A DNA stretch of 64,000 bases from Cyclobacteriaceae bacterium (GCA_958296015.1 CATQIH010000017.1:62001-126000), one strand, 5' to 3'. Positions 8,951 to 18,358 are shown, counted from the stretch's first letter. The notes: a model not told the origin generated them from the letters alone. Numbers and translations: made by a program.

Positions 8951-10525
8951 ATGAGAAATATCATGAAAAATAATATAGAAAAACCAACTGTGAAGATAGC
9001 CGCTGTTTCGCTATTGTTGCTACTCTTAGGATTTGTTAGCTGCCAGGATGTGCTGGAAGAAAAGCTATACAGCCAGGTGGCCGTAGATGATTTCTACCAA
9101 AGCCTTGACGAAGCCAATCTGGCCCTCAATGGTATTTACAACCGCTTGTGGGATGATAGCTACAGAGATGGTCAGATGATCTCTTTGGGCGATGTGGCCG
9201 GAGGTACATTGGTAGGCGGCGGTTCTGCCAATGGATCTGGCGACCGCTCGGCCATCGATACCGAATGGAACACGTTTTCCTGGTCTGCGGATGCTAATGA
9301 GCTGTTTACCGCCTGGGAACGATTTTACCTGGCCATCAACCGATCCAATATGCTGCTTACAAAAATGGAAGAGGCTCCAATCGCCCCTGAGCAGAAAGCA
9401 GTAATCAGCGGTCAGGCAAGGTTTTTACGGGCACTGTTTTATTTCAACCTCGTGCGCATCTTTGGCGGGGTACCGATCTATACTGCGCCTACGGTTGATC
9501 TGAGTGAAACAGACAAGCCCCGCAACAGTGCCGAGGAAGTCTACGCACTGATTGTCTCTGACCTGCAACAGGCCGTTGTGGAAATGGGACCATACGACGA
9601 AAGTGCTCATGCAGCAGGAAGGGCTACTTCTGCCGCAGCAACGGCCTTGCTGTCCAAAGTATATCTGCAACAGCGCGATTGGGAACAGGCTGCTGCCGAA
9701 GCCAAAAAAGTGATGGATATGGGTGCGTTTAGCCTGTTTGATGATTATGAGAACGTCACCGACCCTGACTTTAGCAACGGTAGTGAGCTGATATTTTCCA
9801 TTCAGCATGGCGGCAATGCCAATGCTACTTCCGGGCTTTTCCAGACGAGAATGATCTATCTGTTTGGCCCTCCACAGCAAACCACAGCCGACGGAACCAC
9901 CGTTCAGTTTCATTATCTGAAAGACCTTGTCATTTTTCAGGTAAGAAAAGCTGTTTTTGATGCAACGCCGGAAACTTATCGCAAGTGGTGGACGATGCGG
10001 AACGAGATGCCTTATTACTATACGCAGGGCCTGAGTGTGTTTGTGCCAGATACTGTACAAATGTATGCTCCTTTTGTGGTAAAATACCATCACCTGGACC
10101 CAGGCACCGGCGTATTAAGAGAAGGCGTGGATTTCCCGCTGATCCGCTATTCCGACCTATTGCTGACCTATGCAGAAGCAACCAACGAAGCGAGTGGCGG
10201 ACCCACGCCGCAAGCTTACGCTGCCATCAATGCAGTACGGCAACGGGCCAGAGGGGCAGGCACCGCACACGAGCAACCTGCCAGCCTTTATCCTGATCTG
10301 GCTGCCCTGGACCAGGACCAGTTTCGGGATGCCCTGCTGGATGAACGCCTCCGGGAATTTACCGGTGAGGGCCATTACCGGTGGGATTTGCTCCGCCATG
10401 ACCGGCTGATCAGTTTCGCCCAGCAGCTAGGCATCAGCAATGCCAGTGACAAGCATACGCTCTTTCCACTGCCTGCCATAGAACTTAGCCGCAATACAAA
10501 CCTTGAACAAAACCAGGGATATTGA
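8951..10525 (+). CDS. RagB/SusD family nutrient-binding outer membrane lipoprotein (PUL 1)
   Basis: The 524-residue protein starts 6 bases after the susC stop. It has a hydrophobic signal ending LLGFVSC, a lipobox that would anchor it by the Cys. SusD hallmarks follow: LALNGIYNRLWDD, RFLRALFYFNLVRIFGGVPI (the conserved tetratricopeptide-like region), PLIRYSDLLLTYAEATNEA, and a C-terminal LLDERLREFTGEGHYRWDLLRHDRL with LFPLPAIELSRN. SusD proteins sit as a lid on SusC and bind the oligosaccharide at the cell surface. The ligand here is unknown; the operon suggests a xylose-, rhamnose- or uronate-containing glycan. The partner susC is frameshifted, so this gene may be orphaned in function. Confidence 0.92.
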   Translation: MRNIMKNNIEKPTVKIAAVSLLLLLLGFVSCQDVLEEKLYSQVAVDDFYQSLDEANLALNGIYNRLWDDSYRDGQMISLGDVAGGTLVGGGSANGSGDRSAIDTEWNTFSWSADANELFTAWERFYLAINRSNMLLTKMEEAPIAPEQKAVISGQARFLRALFYFNLVRIFGGVPIYTAPTVDLSETDKPRNSAEEVYALIVSDLQQAVVEMGPYDESAHAAGRATSAAATALLSKVYLQQRDWEQAAAEAKKVMDMGAFSLFDDYENVTDPDFSNGSELIFSIQHGGNANATSGLFQTRMIYLFGPPQQTTADGTTVQFHYLKDLVIFQVRKAVFDATPETYRKWWTMRNEMPYYYTQGLSVFVPDTVQMYAPFVVKYHHLDPGTGVLREGVDFPLIRYSDLLLTYAEATNEASGGPTPQAYAAINAVRQRARGAGTAHEQPASLYPDLAALDQDQFRDALLDERLREFTGEGHYRWDLLRHDRLISFAQQLGISNASDKHTLFPLPAIELSRNTNLEQNQGY

Positions 10526-10614
10526 AATTATTTTTCTTTTATTAGTAACTTTAGCAACCTTATTCTTGCTTGTTGCATGACAAAAATTACCTAACCTACA
10601 AAATACACGCACTT

Positions 10615-12387
10615 ATGACACTAAAACAAAGCATTCAACAGATAGGATCTGTCGTACTTTTTGTTACATACAGCCTGATATCCTCCCACAGTTTTGCACA
10701 AAGCAATTCAGGCAAAGCTGATTCAGTATCGATACAGGTAGATTTTACCCAAGAAAAAGGAGCCATGAAGCCTATCTGGGCCTGGTGGGGCTACGATGAG
10801 CCTAACTACACCTATATGAAAGACGGCCAAAAGCTTCTCACAGAAATTGCTGAGCTAAGTCCGGTACCGGTGCATGTACGGGCACATAGCCTGCTGGTAA
10901 CCGATGAAGGCCCGCGTGCTGCCCTCAAATGGGGTTCTTCCAATGCCTACACTGAAGATGAAAACGGCAACCCTATATATGACTGGACAATCATTGATAA
11001 AATATTTGATACTTACGTAGAAAGAGGGATGAAACCCATGGCACAAATAGGTTTTATGCCCAAAGCCTTGTCTTCCAAGCCTGAACCTTACCGCCATCAC
11101 TGGAAACCGGGTGCCGAGTACGGAGACATCTTTCTTGGCTGGGCTTATCCTCCCAAAGATTATGAAAAATGGGCAGAACTGGTCTTCCAATGGGTAAGGC
11201 ATAGCGTCGATCGTTATGGCAAAGAAGAAGTAGAAAGTTGGTATTGGGAAGTGTGGAACGAACCGGACGGTGGCTACTGGCAAGGCACTACCGAGGAATA
11301 CATCAAACTGTATGACTACACCGCTGATGCTGTCAAGCGTGCACTGCCTACCGCTAAAATAGCCGGACCGGAAACTACCGGGCCAGGATCAGAAGGAGCT
11401 GCCAAATTTCTGACAGATTTCCTGAATCATATTGTCAAAGGCAAAAACTATGTGACCGGCAAGACCGGTGCCCCGCTCGATTATATCACCTTCCATGCCA
11501 AGGGAAGCCCTAAAGTAGTGGATGGCATTGTACAAATGAACATGGGCAAACAGTTGCGCGACATCGACAAAGGCTTTGAGATCGTAGCATCCTACCCGGA
11601 ATTGAAGGATCTGCCTATCGTTATTGGTGAATCTGACCCGGAAGGATGTGCTGCCTGTTCCGAAAAAAATTACCCACACAATGCCTATCGCAACGGCACC
11701 ATGTATTCCAGCTACACGGCAGCCTCTTTTGCCCGTAAATATGAGCTGGCAGACCATCGCGGAGTCAACTTGCTGGGCGCGGTCACCTGGGCATTTGAAT
11801 TTGAAGATCAGCCCTGGTTTGCAGGATTCCGCGATATGGCCACCAATGGCGTAGATAAGCCGGTGTTGAATGTCTTCCGCATGTTTGGCATGATGCAGGG
11901 AAACCGGGTGGAAGTGAGTAGCAATCCGGCAACTGGTGCGGAGGGTAACCTGACTGCGAGTACCAACAAAGATTTAGCCTATGATTTTGCAGAGATACGC
12001 GATGAAAGCGTCCGGGGAGTACAGCCGGATATCAATGCCCTGGCGGCCAAAGAGGAACATGCTGCCACGGTGATGGTATGGAACTACCACGATGATAATG
12101 TGGAAGCTCCTGCCTCTCCTGTAGCCGTGCGTATGAAGGGTATACCAGTCCAGAAGGTTTTGTTACAACACTATCGTATCGATAAAGAAAACAGCAATGC
12201 CTACGAAGTATGGAAAGCCATGGGCTCTCCGCAAAATCCTTCAGAGGAGCAAATTACGGAACTTGAAAAAGCAGGTCAGTTGCAACTACTTACTTCTCCG
12301 GAATGGGTAAAAACCAAAGATGGCGAAGCAGTCATACGCATGGAGCTACCCCGCCAGGGCGTAAGCTTACTGAAACTAAGCTGGTAA
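10615..12387 (+). CDS. GH39-family glycoside hydrolase (beta-xylosidase-like), exported
   Basis: The 590-residue product begins with a signal peptide ending in SHSFAQ. The fold is a clan-A TIM barrel: WYWEVWNEPDGGYW carries the acid/base Glu at about residue 216, and LPIVIGESDPEGC the likely nucleophile Glu at about 339. The pattern matches GH39, which contains beta-D-xylosidases and alpha-L-iduronidases as well as less studied activities. A small C-terminal beta domain follows. I chose the ATG at 10615 because the signal peptide starts there and upstream residues do not look coding. It follows susD by 89 bases and precedes sugar-acid catabolic genes, so it probably trims the imported oligosaccharide in the periplasm. 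Exact specificity cannot be read from sequence. Confidence 0.8.
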   Translation: MTLKQSIQQIGSVVLFVTYSLISSHSFAQSNSGKADSVSIQVDFTQEKGAMKPIWAWWGYDEPNYTYMKDGQKLLTEIAELSPVPVHVRAHSLLVTDEGPRAALKWGSSNAYTEDENGNPIYDWTIIDKIFDTYVERGMKPMAQIGFMPKALSSKPEPYRHHWKPGAEYGDIFLGWAYPPKDYEKWAELVFQWVRHSVDRYGKEEVESWYWEVWNEPDGGYWQGTTEEYIKLYDYTADAVKRALPTAKIAGPETTGPGSEGAAKFLTDFLNHIVKGKNYVTGKTGAPLDYITFHAKGSPKVVDGIVQMNMGKQLRDIDKGFEIVASYPELKDLPIVIGESDPEGCAACSEKNYPHNAYRNGTMYSSYTAASFARKYELADHRGVNLLGAVTWAFEFEDQPWFAGFRDMATNGVDKPVLNVFRMFGMMQGNRVEVSSNPATGAEGNLTASTNKDLAYDFAEIRDESVRGVQPDINALAAKEEHAATVMVWNYHDDNVEAPASPVAVRMKGIPVQKVLLQHYRIDKENSNAYEVWKAMGSPQNPSEEQITELEKAGQLQLLTSPEWVKTKDGEAVIRMELPRQGVSLLKLSW

Positions 12388-12452
12388 ACCCCATTATAAC
12401 TTATACTGGCACGTCAGAATTGCCTTAACAACATCTAACCGGAAAATCATCC

Positions 12453-13622
12453 GTGAAAATACAACATATCAAAACCAAACTATACCAATGGCAAGGGCCA
12501 GTCAAGACTAGTGACACCATCTTTGCAACGCCCTTGAGCCTATTGCCTTTCCAGCAGGATGCTCAGGCACCTTTTCGGTTTTTTAGCTGGCTGGTGGTGG
12601 AAATAGAGACGGAAGATGGCGTGGTGGGCATCGGCAATGCCGGCTTGTGTCCTGATATTACCAAACAGATCATTGATACGAAACTGGCACCCCTTTTATT
12701 GCATGAAAATGCCCTGAATACGGAATATCTCTATGAGAAAATGTATCGCTCCAGTATTGCTTATGGCAGAAAAGGGGCAGTACTAGCAGCCATCAGTGCC
12801 CTGGATATTGCCCTGTGGGACATTAAAGGGAAAGTGCTGCAACAACCCGTGTTTGTGTTGCTGGGAGGTAGAACCAAAGAAGCCATTCCGGCTTATTACA
12901 GCAGGCTCTATACCCGCGATCTGGATAGCCTGCAACAGGAAGCTGCGGAATACAAAACACAGGGATTCAAAGGCATGAAGCTGCGGTGTGGCTATCCTAT
13001 CACGGAGGGGCTGACCGGTATGAAAAAGAATGTAGAGATGGTCAGAGTGGTGCGCGAAACGGTAGGCGACGATGTGGATGTCATGGTAGAAGCCTATATG
13101 GGTTTCAACCTCGCTTATGCCAAACGCTTTCTCCACGCGCTCGAGCCCTACCAGCCCCGGTGGGTAGAAGAACTGCTGATCCCCGATGAGATACACAATT
13201 TTGCCAAACTCAGGCAATATACCGATATTCCTATCTCAAGTGGAGAGCATGAATATACGCGTTATGGCTTTCATGATCTGTTACAGGCGCAGGCACTGGA
13301 TATCTTTCAGTTTGATACCAACCGGGTAGGTGGATTTACTGAAGCACAAAAAATCTGCATCATGGCTCAGGTGCATGGCGTGGAGGTGATTCCACACGGA
13401 GGCCAGATGCATAACCTGCATGTGGTGATGAGTTCCTTTGCCTGCCCGATGGCAGAGTATTTTCCCCAGACAGACATTGAAGTAGGCAACGAAATGTTTT
13501 GGTATATCTTTGACGGCGAAGCCATTGCCGATGATGGAAAGCTTCAGCTGGATGATCGAAAGCCCGGCGTAGGCCTCACACTTAAAAATGATCACCTGGA
13601 AAATTTTAACATAATTGAATAA
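12453..13622 (+). CDS. enolase-superfamily sugar-acid dehydratase, L-rhamnonate dehydratase-like
   Basis: This 389-residue member of the mandelate racemase / muconate lactonizing enzyme family has an N-terminal capping domain and a C-terminal barrel. The motifs IPISSGEHEYTRYGF and VIPHGGQMHNLH resemble the GEHE...GF and PHG...H signatures of L-rhamnonate dehydratase (RhmD). Likely metal ligands are a Glu in MVEAYMG (where relatives usually have Asp), the Glu in RWVEELL and the Glu of SGEHE; the catalytic base is the His of PHGG. The reaction would be dehydration of an acid sugar to a 2-keto-3-deoxy acid in the cytoplasm. A GTG start at 12453 is the only start that gives a family-length protein. 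The SDR gene follows after 15 bases. Substrate is inferred only. Confidence 0.72.
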   Translation: MKIQHIKTKLYQWQGPVKTSDTIFATPLSLLPFQQDAQAPFRFFSWLVVEIETEDGVVGIGNAGLCPDITKQIIDTKLAPLLLHENALNTEYLYEKMYRSSIAYGRKGAVLAAISALDIALWDIKGKVLQQPVFVLLGGRTKEAIPAYYSRLYTRDLDSLQQEAAEYKTQGFKGMKLRCGYPITEGLTGMKKNVEMVRVVRETVGDDVDVMVEAYMGFNLAYAKRFLHALEPYQPRWVEELLIPDEIHNFAKLRQYTDIPISSGEHEYTRYGFHDLLQAQALDIFQFDTNRVGGFTEAQKICIMAQVHGVEVIPHGGQMHNLHVVMSSFACPMAEYFPQTDIEVGNEMFWYIFDGEAIADDGKLQLDDRKPGVGLTLKNDHLENFNIIE

Positions 13623-13637
13623 ACAAACAGCAATTTT

Positions 13638-14414
13638 ATGGAAAGAAAGATCTTAGATTTATTCAGACTGGATGGAAAGGTGGCACTCATCGTAGGGGGC
13701 AACCGGGGGCTGGGATTGGCTATGGCCGAGGCACTGGCCGAAGCGGGGGCACGCATTTCTATTGCTTCGCGCGACAAAACCAACAACCAGCAGGCCGAGG
13801 AGTTGATTCGTACCACGTATGATGTGCCCTGTATCAGTACCTCCTGCGATATTACACAAGAGCATAATGTACAACAGACAGTGCAGCGTACCATTGAAGC
13901 GTTTGGCCGCATTGATATTCTAATCAATTCCGCCGGTATCAATATCCGGGGGCCTATTGAGGAGTTATCGCTGCACGATTTCAACCAGGTACAACAGATC
14001 AACGTAACGGGTGCGTGGCTGGCCTGCCGAGAAGTGGTGCCTCATATGAAAAAAAACGGATATGGCAGAATTATCAATGTAGGCTCCATGCTGTCATTAG
14101 TGGCCATTCCTGATCGCACACCGTATGCTACCAGCAAGGGTGCTATTGTGCAGATGACCCGCTCGCTGGCTATAGAACTAGCCAAAGACCAGGTGAATGT
14201 CAATGCCATGCTGCCCGGTCCTTTTGCTACGGAGATGAATCTTCCGCTGACCAATGATCCTGAAAAGTACCAGGCTTTTATTGACAAAATACCGGTTGGC
14301 CGCTGGGGAGAACTGCATGAGATCGGCGGCCTGGCATTGTATCTGGCCAGCCCTGCTTCCAGCTATGTCACCGGGGCAAGCTTTAGTATAGATGGAGGTT
14401 GGACGACACAATAA
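13638..14414 (+). CDS. SDR-family NAD(P)-dependent oxidoreductase
   Basis: This is a classical short-chain dehydrogenase of 258 residues, the normal length. It shows the cofactor motif GGNRGLGLAMA, the NSAG motif (ILINSAGIN), a catalytic Ser in NVGSMLS, YATSK with Tyr and Lys, and the C-terminal VTGASFSIDGGWT. The first 13 residues (MERKILDLFRLDG) and overall pattern are like gluconate 5-dehydrogenase and related sugar-acid dehydrogenases. In context it would oxidise or reduce a keto-deoxy or sugar acid between the dehydratase upstream and the FAH-type enzyme downstream (gap of 13 bases). The specific substrate cannot be told from the sequence. Confidence 0.88.
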   Translation: MERKILDLFRLDGKVALIVGGNRGLGLAMAEALAEAGARISIASRDKTNNQQAEELIRTTYDVPCISTSCDITQEHNVQQTVQRTIEAFGRIDILINSAGINIRGPIEELSLHDFNQVQQINVTGAWLACREVVPHMKKNGYGRIINVGSMLSLVAIPDRTPYATSKGAIVQMTRSLAIELAKDQVNVNAMLPGPFATEMNLPLTNDPEKYQAFIDKIPVGRWGELHEIGGLALYLASPASSYVTGASFSIDGGWTTQ

Positions 14415-14427
14415 ATTTCAACCAGAC

Positions 14428-15438
14428 ATGACTGATACCATACGCTTAGTCCAGATCATACATCCTCAGCACGGCAGAAGGGTCGCTCTTGTAGAAGAAC
14501 CGCGTCTGTTGCTCTTGCAGTATGTCCACTCTATTTATGCGTTGGCACAAAAAGCCATCGAGGAGAGCATACCACTAAAGCAGTACATAGTTTCATGCCT
14601 CACTGAAGAAGCCCTGGACTATGACGAAGTGTATGAACAACGTGCTGCATGGCACCTTTTACCGGCTTTTGATCATCCTGAAAACCCATTTGCCTGTTTG
14701 GTTTCTGGCACCGGGCTCACGCATCAAAGTAGTGCCCTGAACCGACAGACCATGCACCAGGCAGAGCAGTCTAACCTGACCGATAGTATGCGCATGTACC
14801 AATGGGGCGTTCAAGGCGGTCGTCCTATAGCTCATGAGATTGGCGTACAGCCAGAGTGGTTTTACAAAGGACAGGGAGACATCCTGTGTGCACATGGGCA
14901 ACCACTGGAAACACCTCCTTATGCGGAAGATGGTGGCGAAGAACCTGAAGTAGCGTGCATTTATGTGGTAGATGCTCAGGGCCAGCCCCGAAGGATTGGC
15001 TTTTGCACCGCCAACGAGTTTTCTGACCACCAGATGGAGCAAAAAAATTATCTCTATCTGGCACCTTCTAAATTGCGGAATTGCGCCATCGGTCCGGAGT
15101 TGGTGGTAGACCATGATTTTCAGGAAATTGCCGGCAATGTGCACATCTTGAGAAAAGGGAAAACAGTATGGAACAAGGAAATCCATACCGGAGAAAAACA
15201 CATGGCCCACAGCCTGGCGAACCTGGAATATCATCACTTTAAATATGCCGGACATAGAATTCCTTTTCAGGCGCATATACATTTTCTTGGAGCCGATGCT
15301 TTCAGCTTTGGGGAAAAAATACAACTGCAAAACTCCGATGTGATGGAAGTACAATGGGAAGGTATGGGGAGAGCCTTACAAAATACCTTGACGATCTCGC
15401 CGGATCAGGAAACGCTGATCCATGTGCAGTCGATCTAG
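14428..15438 (+). CDS. AraD1/GguC-family protein, FAH-like fold sugar-acid enzyme
   Basis: The 336-residue protein matches the AraD1/GguC group of the fumarylacetoacetate hydrolase superfamily: LVSGTGLTHQSSALNRQ, VQPEWFYKGQGDILCAHGQP, CIYVVDAQGQPRRIGFCTANEFSDH, LAPSKLRNCAIGPEL and a long C-terminal beta-rich section. Members are tied to pentonate and 2-keto-3-deoxy-acid breakdown in several bacteria and are generally encoded with sugar-acid dehydratases, as here. The ATG at 14428 is preferred because it lies 13 bases after the SDR stop; an in-frame start at 14392 overlaps the SDR gene and adds residues without family similarity. The likely role is processing of the keto-deoxy acid made by the dehydratase; the precise reaction is uncertain. 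Confidence 0.75.
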   Translation: MTDTIRLVQIIHPQHGRRVALVEEPRLLLLQYVHSIYALAQKAIEESIPLKQYIVSCLTEEALDYDEVYEQRAAWHLLPAFDHPENPFACLVSGTGLTHQSSALNRQTMHQAEQSNLTDSMRMYQWGVQGGRPIAHEIGVQPEWFYKGQGDILCAHGQPLETPPYAEDGGEEPEVACIYVVDAQGQPRRIGFCTANEFSDHQMEQKNYLYLAPSKLRNCAIGPELVVDHDFQEIAGNVHILRKGKTVWNKEIHTGEKHMAHSLANLEYHHFKYAGHRIPFQAHIHFLGADAFSFGEKIQLQNSDVMEVQWEGMGRALQNTLTISPDQETLIHVQSI

Positions 15439-15471
15439 CGATAGATCAAAATACTTACAACAACCTAACAT

Positions 15472-16536
15472 ATGCTTATGAAATGGTATCATCCATGTAT
15501 GCTGATGATCGCATGCCTTCCTTTCGGTTGTACTGATCGCCAGGACGAGCACTTAAATCCAGGTGAGCCTCAGCTTGAGTTTCGGCTGGCGCTGGAACTC
15601 AAGCCTGACTCCAAAATATGGGAAGCCTCTCACCTTTTCAAAGAAGCGCTGGAAAAGGCTTCTCCCGAAGATGGTATCAGTACCGGTGAAATCAAGGTCA
15701 ATTTTTATGATCAGGGGTCTATAGGCACTGAAAGGCAATTGCTGGAAGCCTGCTATTTCGGAGCCATAGAAGTTGTGCAGGTCAACACGGCGATCGTCAC
15801 CACTATCGAGCCTGCCTATGCTGTGCTCAATCTCCCCTATCTGTTTATCAACAAAGCACATCTTCATGCTGTATTGCAGGGCAGTATCGGTCAGGAGATG
15901 TTGCATATGCTGACCAAACACCACTTGCAGGGATTAAACTTTTACAGCGCAGGCTTTCGGAATATCTTTTATAAATTTCCTATCGACAAGCCCTGCGCCG
16001 ATACACAGGAAGCTTTTGGTGGCCTGAAGATCCGCGTCATGGAAAGCCCGGTCATGATCAGTTCCATCAATGCGATGGGTGCCAGTGCCACGCCCATTCC
16101 TTTTTCAGAACTCTACCAGGCATTGAAGACAGGCGTGGTAGATGGAGCGGAAAATAGTGCCAAGGTTTTTGTTTCCTACAACTACGAGGAGACCGGCTGC
16201 AATTGCTTTACGCTGACCGAGCATTCCACCGACCAGCATGTGCTCATTGCCAATGCTCCCTGGCTGAACAGCCTGGAGCCGAAATACAAAAAGAGAATAC
16301 TGGAAGTAGCCAAAGCCATCAATACCCGATATGACTCCATATGGGAAGAGACCACCAAGCAGGCCATGACACAAATGAAACAGCATGATGTTCGGGTCAA
16401 TCAGTTGGCGGATAAAGAAGCTTTTATTGCGTCTGTAAAATCCGTCCACCCCCAGTTTTTTGCGATGTATCCCGATGTTTCCAGGTCATTATACGACCGC
16501 ATCATCCAACAAAGTACTACCTATGCCAATGATTGA
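15472..16536 (+). CDS. dctP: TRAP transporter substrate-binding protein DctP
   Basis: The 354-residue protein has a lipoprotein-type signal (MIACLPFGC) rather than the usual cleaved signal, so it is probably tethered in the periplasm. It carries the DctP fold: YDQGSIGTERQLLEAC, AVLNLPYLF, GFRNIFYKF, the hallmark GGLKIRVMESPVM whose Arg binds the carboxylate of the ligand, and FSELYQALKTGVVDGAENS. DctP proteins deliver organic acids, including uronates and aldonates, to a DctQM membrane pair. That is consistent with the sugar-acid enzymes encoded just upstream. The end overlaps the dctQ start by 14 bases, so the two are translationally linked. Confidence 0.93.
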   Translation: MLMKWYHPCMLMIACLPFGCTDRQDEHLNPGEPQLEFRLALELKPDSKIWEASHLFKEALEKASPEDGISTGEIKVNFYDQGSIGTERQLLEACYFGAIEVVQVNTAIVTTIEPAYAVLNLPYLFINKAHLHAVLQGSIGQEMLHMLTKHHLQGLNFYSAGFRNIFYKFPIDKPCADTQEAFGGLKIRVMESPVMISSINAMGASATPIPFSELYQALKTGVVDGAENSAKVFVSYNYEETGCNCFTLTEHSTDQHVLIANAPWLNSLEPKYKKRILEVAKAINTRYDSIWEETTKQAMTQMKQHDVRVNQLADKEAFIASVKSVHPQFFAMYPDVSRSLYDRIIQQSTTYAND

Positions 16537-17005
16537 TAAACTTCTAAGAACATTGCTTGTCATGATCATGACGGGCATGTCGCTGGTAGTCGCCGCCAAT
16601 GTATTTTGCCGGTTCCTGCTCAATTTTTCGCTATACTGGGCAGATGAAACAGCGCAGATCCTGCTGGTGTGGCTCACTTTTCTGGGGGCGGCGCTGGCCG
16701 TAAGAGAAAAATCGCATTATGTACTCAATTTTTTGCCTGAAAAACTCAGCGGTAAAACACTTCGGGTATTTACGCTGATTCAGCAGGTGTTGAGTATGGC
16801 TACTATTATCATTTTACTGTATTACAGCACGATAGTTACCTGGCAGATTCAGGATTGGGTGATGCCTGCCACCGAAGTATCCAGAACATTGGTGTATGTT
16901 GCCTGCCCGATTGGCTGCCTGCTCATGCTGTATTATGCGGTAAGGATAGCCTATAGCAGAGACGAAGAGCAGCCTATTACTCCTCGTACCAATGATGAAA
17001 TTTAA
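16523..17005 (+). CDS. dctQ: TRAP transporter small permease DctQ
   Basis: This 160-residue protein has four predicted membrane segments (LLRTLLVMIMTGMSLVVAAN, AQILLVWLTFLGAALAV, the stretch around VLSMATIIILLYY, and TLVYVACPIGCLLMLYY). It also has the DctQ signature VFCRFLLNFSLYWADE and REKSHYVLNF. It forms the small subunit of the inner-membrane Na+-driven importer together with DctM. I set the start at the ATG at 16523, which overlaps the end of dctP; the longer upstream frame runs within dctP and is not transporter-like. DctM follows after 9 bases. Confidence 0.92.
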   Translation: MPMIDKLLRTLLVMIMTGMSLVVAANVFCRFLLNFSLYWADETAQILLVWLTFLGAALAVREKSHYVLNFLPEKLSGKTLRVFTLIQQVLSMATIIILLYYSTIVTWQIQDWVMPATEVSRTLVYVACPIGCLLMLYYAVRIAYSRDEEQPITPRTNDEI

Positions 17006-17014
17006 CATGAAGAA

Positions 17015-18358
17015 ATGATGAGCACCGTGTTGATTCTTACTTTTCTGGTACTATTGCTGCTGGATGTGCCGGTGGCTTTTTGCATGATCTTATCTTCACT
17101 GGTCGCTCTGTTGTACATGGATGTAGACCCCATCATGGTCGGCTTGGAAACCACGCGTTCGTTGTCTTCTTTCTATTCTTTTCTGGCGGTACCGTTCTTT
17201 ATTCTTGCCGGAGAACTCATGAACCACGGAGGGTTGTCTCACCGTCTGGTTCGGTTTGTCAAAGCCCTGATAGGACACCACCGCAGTGGCATGCCAGCGG
17301 TCACCACCGTTTCTTCGCAGATGTTTGGTGCTGTCTCCGGTGCTTCGGCGGCTACCTGTGCCGCAGTGGGTGGTATCATGATACCAGCACTGGAGAAAAA
17401 AGGTTACAGCCGGGCTTTTGCCACTGCGCTGGCAGCCTGTTCCGGTACCACCGGTGCTTTGATACCCCCAAGTATCCTGCTGATTATTTACGGTACGATT
17501 GCGAACGTCTCGATTGAAAAACTATTTCTGGGTGGCGTACTGCCAGGTATTCTGGTAGGTATTGGTCTGATCATTCTAAGCGGATGGATGACCAGAAATA
17601 TGACCATCCTCAAAGAACCCAAAGCGGGTTTCAAGGAAATTTGGGAGAGTGGTTTTGGTGCAGTGTTTTCTATCATCCTGGTTATCATCATCTTCGGAGG
17701 CATTATGGGAGGCATTTTTACGGCCACCGAAGCCTCCGCCGTAGCCGTTGTCTATGCCGCCCTGGTAGGCTTCTTTGTCTATCGGGAACTCAGAATCAAT
17801 GATCTGCCGAAAATTATCATGGCTGCTGCCAAAACTACTGCCGCGCTCAGTTTTTTGATCGCCTGTGCCAGCTTGTTTGCCTGGACTTTATCCATTGGGA
17901 AGGTGCCCGAAATTTTCACTTCCGGACTGGTAGAATCCTGTAACCAGTTCATCCACTTTTTTGCTTCGGACCTACAGCCAGATACTTTTTTTGAGGTTCG
18001 AAGAATCCTGGTACTGGTAGTATTGAATATCCTCCTGCTGTTCTTTGGGATGTTCATCGATGCCGGCCCTGGTTTGCTCATTGTCGTTCCGGTAGTTTTG
18101 CCAATCAGCGTAGCCATCGGTATGGATACGGGACTGTCTGCCGTACATTTTGGGGTATTGGTCGTCTCCAATATGATCATCGGCCTGGTGACTCCGCCGG
18201 TAGGTTCTACGCTATTTGTGGCCAGTGCCATCGGAAAAGTACCTATCACCAAGATGACCCCTTATGTACTCCGGTTTTTGTTGGTAATGATCGGTATCCA
18301 ATTGCTGGTTACGTATTATGCCCCTATCACCACCCTGTTGCCATCAATGATCAAATAA
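17015..18358 (+). CDS. dctM: TRAP transporter large permease DctM
   Basis: The 447-residue protein has about a dozen hydrophobic segments and the DctM signatures VPFFILAGELMNHGG, GAVSGASAATCAAVGGIMIPAL, GTTGALIPPSILLIIYG, FTATEASAVAVVYA and GLVTPPVGSTLFVAS. Its length is normal for the family. It completes a DctPQM importer that closes PUL 1. Inner-membrane uptake in Bacteroidota PULs is more often by MFS or SSS permeases; a TRAP system suggests that the transported product is an acidic sugar. No terminator hairpin is evident in the short stretch behind it before transposase remnants begin. Confidence 0.95.
   Translation: MMSTVLILTFLVLLLLDVPVAFCMILSSLVALLYMDVDPIMVGLETTRSLSSFYSFLAVPFFILAGELMNHGGLSHRLVRFVKALIGHHRSGMPAVTTVSSQMFGAVSGASAATCAAVGGIMIPALEKKGYSRAFATALAACSGTTGALIPPSILLIIYGTIANVSIEKLFLGGVLPGILVGIGLIILSGWMTRNMTILKEPKAGFKEIWESGFGAVFSIILVIIIFGGIMGGIFTATEASAVAVVYAALVGFFVYRELRINDLPKIIMAAAKTTAALSFLIACASLFAWTLSIGKVPEIFTSGLVESCNQFIHFFASDLQPDTFFEVRRILVLVVLNILLLFFGMFIDAGPGLLIVVPVVLPISVAIGMDTGLSAVHFGVLVVSNMIIGLVTPPVGSTLFVASAIGKVPITKMTPYVLRFLLVMIGIQLLVTYYAPITTLLPSMIK

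Noticed and set aside
9425-10093. Long antisense frames inside susD, GH39, GH125 and GH106 genes
   Set aside because: They mirror the codon pattern of the real gene on the other strand and contain no recognisable domains.
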